DNA of 64,000 nucleotides, taken from assembly GCA_003343605.1 (NCBI GenBank), contig QAKW01000071.1, positions 1-64,000 on the forward strand, in the 5' to 3' direction. This DNA is from Clostridiales bacterium. Lineage in GTDB: Bacteria; Bacillota; Clostridia; Oscillospirales; QAKW01. The notes beneath the pieces were generated by a model. It had not been told where the DNA came from. It made no database searches and saw only the letters and a list, made by a program, of their open reading frames with translations. Both the position numbers and the translations under genes were made by a program. Positions 60,080-64,000 of the stretch are shown here, one piece after another. The stretch's first letter is position 1. The number at the start of each line of letters is the position of its first letter.

Positions 60080-60775
60080 TTATTCACTGATGATCAGATC
60101 CACCTCATCCTGATGGCAGAGCGTATAGAAAAACGTTTTATGCAGCTTGCTTTTATCACAGAGCAGAATTTTTTTTCTAGCCTGGCGGAACATCACCTGC
60201 CGGAGATGAACCTCTTCCATGGCAAGATCCGTGAGAAAGCCTTCGTCATTGAGGCCGTGGCAGGAAAAAAACAGCAAATCCGCGTTGATTCGGCGCACAA
60301 ATTCTTCCGCCTGATGGCCAACAAAGGAAAGGGAATGATTGAGCAGCTGCCCGCCGGTGCAGAGCGTGGTGATATTCTGCTCGGCAAGTGCAACCGCTGT
60401 TTTGGCGCCGCTGGTTACCGCCACCAGATCCCGCCGCCCGGCCAGAAAGCGCACCATGCGGGTCACGCTGGAGGAGCCGTCCATTAAAATAACCATGCCG
60501 TCGCGCACATGGGCGGCAGCCTGCTCCGCCATGCGGTCTTTGGCGCTGCGCTGGCTCTGCTCCCGGATGGTGAGCGGAATTTCCCGGTTTGCCGCGGTAA
60601 GGGGCATTGCGCCGCCGTAAACTTTTTTCAGCAGGCCGTTTTGTTCCATAGCGGTAAGATCCCGCCGGATCGTCGGCGCGCTGGCGTAAAGGGCCCGCAC
60701 CAGCTCCTCAACCGTAGCGCCGCCCCGCTGCTCAATTATCTGAAGAATTTTTTGTTGCCGTTCCGCAATCAGCAT
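60080..60775 (-). CDS. DeoR-family transcriptional repressor
   Basis: 231 residues. The N-terminal DeoR winged helix-turn-helix is AERQQKILQIIEQRGGATVEEL and SAPTIRRDLTAMEQNGLLKKVYGGA. A C-terminal DeoR sugar-phosphate-sensing domain (about 75-231) carries ILMDGSSSV and LLCDKSKLHK. ATG at 60775 has AAGGTG upstream; the extension to 60865 lacks one. It is divergent from an alcohol dehydrogenase gene whose promoter holds a perfect palindrome. A phosphorylated sugar is the likely inducer. Confidence 0.9.
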   Translation of the reverse strand: MLIAERQQKILQIIEQRGGATVEELVRALYASAPTIRRDLTAMEQNGLLKKVYGGAMPLTAANREIPLTIREQSQRSAKDRMAEQAAAHVRDGMVILMDGSSSVTRMVRFLAGRRDLVAVTSGAKTAVALAEQNITTLCTGGQLLNHSLSFVGHQAEEFVRRINADLLFFSCHGLNDEGFLTDLAMEEVHLRQVMFRQARKKILLCDKSKLHKTFFYTLCHQDEVDLIISE

Positions 60776-60847
60776 ATGATTCACCTTGATTCTTTTTGAT
60801 CGTGTTTTATTATTTTGATGATTTCTCTTCAATATTGCCGCCGGTAA

Positions 60848-60876
60848 TTGACGAAAGATGATCATCTTGATATGAT
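60848..60876 (+). promoter_or_regulatory. Promoter of the dehydrogenase gene with palindromic operator in the spacer
   Basis: TTGACG (60848-60853), 17 bp, TATGAT (60871-60876). The perfect 14-bp palindrome AAGATGATCATCTT (60855-60868) fills the spacer. It is a likely DeoR repressor site. Confidence 0.75.
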
Positions 60877-60921
60877 TTTAACATAAAGGATTCTATTTTT
60901 GCAAGAGGGAGCGATATATTT

Positions 60922-62175
60922 ATGAAAACAACAGCAGTACGGTTGTACGGTGCAAACGATTTGCGTGTGGAAAATTTTGAGCTTCCGGAGATTGGCCCGC
61001 GGGAATGTCTGATGCGGGTCGTTTCGGATTCCATGTGCGCTTCTACCTATAAAGCGGTAATTCAGGGCGCGGCGCATAAGCGGGTGCCGGAGGATGTCGC
61101 CGAGCATCCCGTGATCATTGGGCATGAGATGTGCGGGGAACTGATCCAGGTCGGCGAAGCGCTGCGCGGCCAGTGGGAAGCCGGCCAGCGCGTTGTCATC
61201 CAGCCGGCCCTGAAACTGGAAAACGACCATGATCCGGGCTATTCCTATCCCTATATCGGGGGCAATTCGCTTTATGCCGTTGTTCCTGAAATTGTGCTGG
61301 AACGGGGGTGCCTGGTGCCGTTTCGCGGTGATGCTTATTATAAAGGCTCGCTGGTGGAGGCGATCGGGTGCGTGCTGCGGGCGTTTAAAGGCATGTACCA
61401 TACGGATTATACGGATTATTCCCGCACAGACGGCGTGAAAAAGGGCGGCCGGTGTGTGATTTTGGGCGGCGCCGGGCCGATGGGTCTGGCCGCCGTGGAA
61501 CTGGCGGTTTCCTATGGAAAGTGCGCAACGGTCGTGGTGACCGATCTGAATCAGGAGCGGCTGGATTATGCGAAAAGCGTCTGCCCGCCCGAGCGGGCCG
61601 CAAAGGCCGGCTGCGCGCTGCATTTTGTGAACGTGGCCGGCTGCCCCGATCCGGTTTCGGTGCTGCGTGAACTGGCCGGCGGCGGGTTTGATGATGCATT
61701 CGTCATGGTGCCTTCTGCAGAATTGCTCACGCAGGCGGAGGAGCTTCTCGGCAATGATGGCTGCCTTAATTTCTTTGCCGGGCCGCCGGTTCATCAACTG
61801 GCAGGCAGCCTGAATCTTTACCGGGTGCATTACGATGGCATTCATTTGCTGGGTACGGCAGGGAGTATTCCGGAGGATACGGTGGATGTGATCCATCTGA
61901 TGGAAGACGGCGTGCTGGATCCTTCCGGGATGGTTTCCCACATTATGGGGCTTCATGCGGTTCCGGACGCGCTGTTTGCCATGAAAAAGCCGGACGGCGC
62001 CAAAAAGGTATGCTATAATGAACTGGATATTCCCTGCATCGCCCTGAAGGATCTGCCGGAATGGGGAAAGAAGGATCCGCTCTACCGCCGGCTTGCCGAG
62101 CTGGTGGAAGCCAATCAGGGGAGATGGTCTCCCGCGGCGGAAGCGTATCTGCTGGAAAACGCGCCCCGCATCTGA
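60922..62175 (+). CDS. Zinc-type alcohol/polyol dehydrogenase (MDR), sorbose-1-phosphate reductase-like
   Basis: 417-residue medium-chain dehydrogenase. The N-terminal catalytic domain contains DSMCASTYK (zinc-site Cys) and VIIGHEMCGELI with His-Glu. A Rossmann domain contains VILGGAGPMGLAAVELA near 180. The length and sequence resemble L-sorbose-1-phosphate or ketose-phosphate reductases more than simple alcohol dehydrogenases. It stands alone with a divergent DeoR gene. No PTS transporter genes accompany it. Confidence 0.85.
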   Translation: MKTTAVRLYGANDLRVENFELPEIGPRECLMRVVSDSMCASTYKAVIQGAAHKRVPEDVAEHPVIIGHEMCGELIQVGEALRGQWEAGQRVVIQPALKLENDHDPGYSYPYIGGNSLYAVVPEIVLERGCLVPFRGDAYYKGSLVEAIGCVLRAFKGMYHTDYTDYSRTDGVKKGGRCVILGGAGPMGLAAVELAVSYGKCATVVVTDLNQERLDYAKSVCPPERAAKAGCALHFVNVAGCPDPVSVLRELAGGGFDDAFVMVPSAELLTQAEELLGNDGCLNFFAGPPVHQLAGSLNLYRVHYDGIHLLGTAGSIPEDTVDVIHLMEDGVLDPSGMVSHIMGLHAVPDALFAMKKPDGAKKVCYNELDIPCIALKDLPEWGKKDPLYRRLAELVEANQGRWSPAAEAYLLENAPRI

Positions 62176-62183
62176 AAAAAGCA

Positions 62184-62216
62184 GCCCCGCCGCCATGATG
62201 GCGGCGGGGCTTTTTT
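62184..62216. terminator. Bidirectional terminator between the dehydrogenase and exonuclease genes
   Basis: 11-bp stem GCCCCGCCGCC / GGCGGCGGGGC with a 5-base loop and T-runs on both strands. Confidence 0.9.
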
Positions 62217-63054
62217 ATATAAAACGGATGGTGCGCCGGATATACCAGGCCTTATTCTGATTTTGCAGCGCTTTGATCTTTACAAGAATGTTGCCGTGCT
62301 GGGTCGGCACCTCGGCAAAGGCGTTTTTTTCATCCATGGAAATAAAAGGGCCGGTCGTCAGCAGCTCGCCGCAGATCGGGCATCTGAATTTTTTCAGCTT
62401 CGGATCTGCAAACGCTTTCTCGCGTGAGCGGTATGGCCGAAAATTTTCCTTCTGGCTGTGCATGCTGTTCCATAAGATTCCGTTGAGCTCGGCATAGTTT
62501 TGGATGCCTTCCGCCAGATTCAGGCGCTTGGCCACCTGCGCGGTGTAAATGGCGTCGTTAAATGCATTGTGCGCCTTCAGCACGGGCTCGATCTGGAATG
62601 TTTCCATGGCGGCCTCCAGGGAAAACTGACGGTTTTCATGCGAAACCTGGTGATTGTAAATGCCCTGAAGATTCAAACAGGGCGGGAGCCAATCCTCTTC
62701 CAGATCGTGCATCAGCAGATTATCCTTCAGGATCTGAATATCATCGTACCCCCAGGATAAAAGCAGGCAATCGGATCCGCACCAATTGCGGAATACCCGG
62801 ATGGCCTCTTTGAATTTTTTTTGCTTTGCCAGGTCGTTTTGATGGATCCCCGTCATTTTTTTGATCCGGTAGTGGAGCTTGCGGTAAAAAGTCGGCGCAA
62901 TCAGCAGATTGAGGCAATCTACTGCCCGGAGATTTATATTCAGCTTAATCGCGCCAATCTGAATAATTTCGCCGGCCAGATAAATGGGGGAGACAATCGC
63001 GGTTTCTTTTGAGAACGGCTGGTTCCACTCCATGTCAAAAATAATATAATTCAT
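62215..63054 (-). CDS. 3'-5' exonuclease (DEDD, DnaQ/ERI1-like)
   Basis: 279-residue exonuclease. Exo I is FDMEWNQPF (Asp-Met-Glu, about 7-14), Exo II is in LSWGYDDIQILKDN, and Exo III is KAHNAFNDAIYTAQVA with the His and Asp of the DEDDh type. After about residue 210 a C-terminal zinc-ribbon-like part has CPICGELL. It resembles KapD/ERI1-type RNA exonucleases, but the substrate is unknown. ATG at 63054 has GGGAG six bases upstream; the GTG at 63069 was rejected. Confidence 0.86.
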   Translation of the reverse strand: MNYIIFDMEWNQPFSKETAIVSPIYLAGEIIQIGAIKLNINLRAVDCLNLLIAPTFYRKLHYRIKKMTGIHQNDLAKQKKFKEAIRVFRNWCGSDCLLLSWGYDDIQILKDNLLMHDLEEDWLPPCLNLQGIYNHQVSHENRQFSLEAAMETFQIEPVLKAHNAFNDAIYTAQVAKRLNLAEGIQNYAELNGILWNSMHSQKENFRPYRSREKAFADPKLKKFRCPICGELLTTGPFISMDEKNAFAEVPTQHGNILVKIKALQNQNKAWYIRRTIRFI

Positions 63055-63117
63055 TCCATACTCCCGCACGTTGATTTACAATTATTTTACCCCTTTTAAT
63101 ATAGAAAGTCAATAATA

Positions 63118-63147
63118 AACGCCCGCTCCTGATCAGGAGCGGGCGTT
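63118..63147. terminator. 30-bp perfect palindrome after the mgtC-like gene
   Basis: AACGCCCGCTCCTGA directly joined to its reverse complement (63118-63147). It is a likely terminator for the minus-strand MgtC gene, with a T-rich tail on that strand. Confidence 0.7.
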
Positions 63148-63150
63148 TGC

Positions 63151-63870
63151 TCAGACGCTGAGTGATTTGATTTCTGGATGTTCATCCATGAATTTCATCA
63201 CATCGGAAAACGGTATGGGATTTTTCAGCCGGACTGCCAGGATCAGGTTGAGCGTATTATCGCCGCAGGTGGTGATACGGGAGTTGGTAATGGTGATTTC
63301 AAGCTCTTCTTGCTTCTGGCGGAGTACCGCGCGGATTTCCGGCGTATCCACCATGGTAATGCGGATCTCGCCATTGGAGTAGGCGTCGTTGCCCACGTTG
63401 AAACGGTGCATCAGCAGCTGAATGATCACAATAAGCACGGTAACAAAAATGGCGATATAATACATGCCGCTTCCGCAGGCAAGCCCCACGGCCGCGGTAG
63501 CCCAGATCCCGGCCGCGGTTGTAAGCCCCTTTACCGTGTTGCCGTTTTTAAAAATCACGCCCGCGCCCAAAAAGCTGATGCCGCTCACCACCTGCGCCGC
63601 GACCCGCGCGGGATCGGCGCCCCGGGTGCCGGCGAAGGTATGCCCCAGCGCATCGGTCATATCGGTAAACCCGTATTTGGAGATCACCATAATCAGCGCG
63701 GAAGCGCAGGCGATGATGCAGTGTGTGCGGATGCCGGCCTCTTTGGAGCGCTTGGTCCGCTCCAGGCCGATGATGGCGCCGCAGAAGGTGGCGATTACAA
63801 CCCGGAGAATATAATCCACCGTGGGATAAGATTGAAAAAAGCCGGTTATTTCAGCAAAGAACGACGACAT
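63151..63870 (-). CDS. MgtC/SapB-family membrane protein
   Basis: 239 residues. The N-terminal MgtC domain has four to five membrane spans: ILRVVIATFCGAIIGLERTKRSKEAGIRTH, GISFLGAGVIFKNGNTVKGLTTAAGIWATAAVGLACG and YIAIFVTVLIVII. A C-terminal ACT-like domain (about 155-239) follows. MgtC proteins are linked to Mg2+ homeostasis and F-ATPase control; transport is unproven. ATG at 63870 has AAGGAG ten bases before it and is preferred to 63879. A paralogue lies just upstream. Confidence 0.9.
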   Translation of the reverse strand: MSSFFAEITGFFQSYPTVDYILRVVIATFCGAIIGLERTKRSKEAGIRTHCIIACASALIMVISKYGFTDMTDALGHTFAGTRGADPARVAAQVVSGISFLGAGVIFKNGNTVKGLTTAAGIWATAAVGLACGSGMYYIAIFVTVLIVIIQLLMHRFNVGNDAYSNGEIRITMVDTPEIRAVLRQKQEELEITITNSRITTCGDNTLNLILAVRLKNPIPFSDVMKFMDEHPEIKSLSV

Positions 63871-63885
63871 TGATTCCATACTCCT

Positions 63886-64000
63886 TTATATCGATATTGC
63901 CTGAATTTCATCATATTCATTCAGAAGCGCCAGCGCCTCTTCATAATTAACGGTTTCCGTCATGCGCACCTGCAGGGTGAGCTCAATGCGCAGATCGTCT
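63886..64000 (-). CDS. C-terminal end of a second MgtC-family gene (partial)
   Basis: The minus strand from the window edge to TAA at 63886 is open and encodes a 37-residue tail reading LRIELTLQVRMTE, then ALALLNEYDEIQAISI. It aligns with the last residues of the neighbouring MgtC protein (LNLILAVRLKN, KFMDEHPEIKSLSV), so it is probably a tandem MgtC paralogue or a related ACT-like domain. The rest is outside the window. Confidence 0.65.
   Translation of the reverse strand, partial: DDLRIELTLQVRMTETVNYEEALALLNEYDEIQAISI

Noticed and set aside
60862..62196. 444-residue antisense frame over the dehydrogenase gene
   Set aside because: It runs through the DeoR promoter and the terminator, lacks domains, and the opposite strand has a clear dehydrogenase.

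Overview
The window looks like a chromosomal segment of a spore-forming, Gram-positive anaerobe of the class Clostridia, most like the Oscillospirales/Ruminococcaceae. Sporulation genes (spoVT, spoIVB, ytaF-like), FeoAB, an FakA/Asp23 pair, ECF-type vitamin transporter subunits, AGGAGG-type ribosome binding sites, frequent TTG starts and a dockerin-bearing secreted protein all point that way. The base composition is moderately GC-rich, with AT-rich intergenic promoters. This placement is inferred from gene content; no 16S rRNA is present. About 60 protein genes, one tRNA-Ser, two riboswitches and one CRISPR array can be supported.

Layout. 1-5.4 kb: rsmA (cut by the window edge), a lipoprotein, DUF1385-prmC-HAD, and a divergent SDR/MerR pair with a MerR-type promoter. 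5.4-8 kb: feoA-feoB plus a 44-residue Cys-rich FeoB-associated protein behind a DtxR-like operator. 8-11.6 kb: two tandem paralogous membrane-anchored LysM/G5/M23 hydrolases, each with a promoter followed by a perfect WalR box. 11.7-15.6 kb: four overlapping genes for an O-antigen ligase-like protein, a GT4 glycosyltransferase and two DUF4330 proteins. 15.6-19.7 kb: spoVT, an SGNH esterase, pepD, and a B12-riboswitch-controlled DUF4430/ECF-S pair. 19.8-24 kb: recA-recX-rimO-pgsA and a thioesterase. 24-30.6 kb: WYL regulator/radical SAM/Dabb, spoIVB, an ECF sigma/anti-sigma pair and proS. 30.7-35.9 kb: an SbcCD-like pair, an Asp23-family protein and fakA. 36.1-38.2 kb: a reduced type I-C CRISPR locus. 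38.3-46 kb: ytaF-like, then sugar genes under two AraC regulators, including fucI-fucA. 45.6-48.4 kb: radC, an AraL-like phosphatase and araM. 48.5-53.7 kb: a PHP protein, GT2 and YfhO. 53.7-64 kb: a THF-riboswitch-controlled folate S component, a P-loop kinase, tRNA-Ser, an XRE regulator, the secreted SGNH-SGNH-dockerin protein, a DeoR/dehydrogenase pair, an exonuclease and two MgtC-family genes.

Most striking points. (1) The CRISPR locus keeps cas1, cas2 and a seven-repeat array, but of the usual genes upstream only a 45-codon cas4 C-terminal stub remains, under a near-consensus promoter. (2) The paired cell-wall hydrolases have WalR boxes at the transcription start, a position that suggests repression. 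(3) The B12-riboswitch/DUF4430/ECF-S unit looks like a cobalamin uptake device. (4) The large double-SGNH dockerin protein suggests surface or cellulosome-like carbohydrate deacylation.
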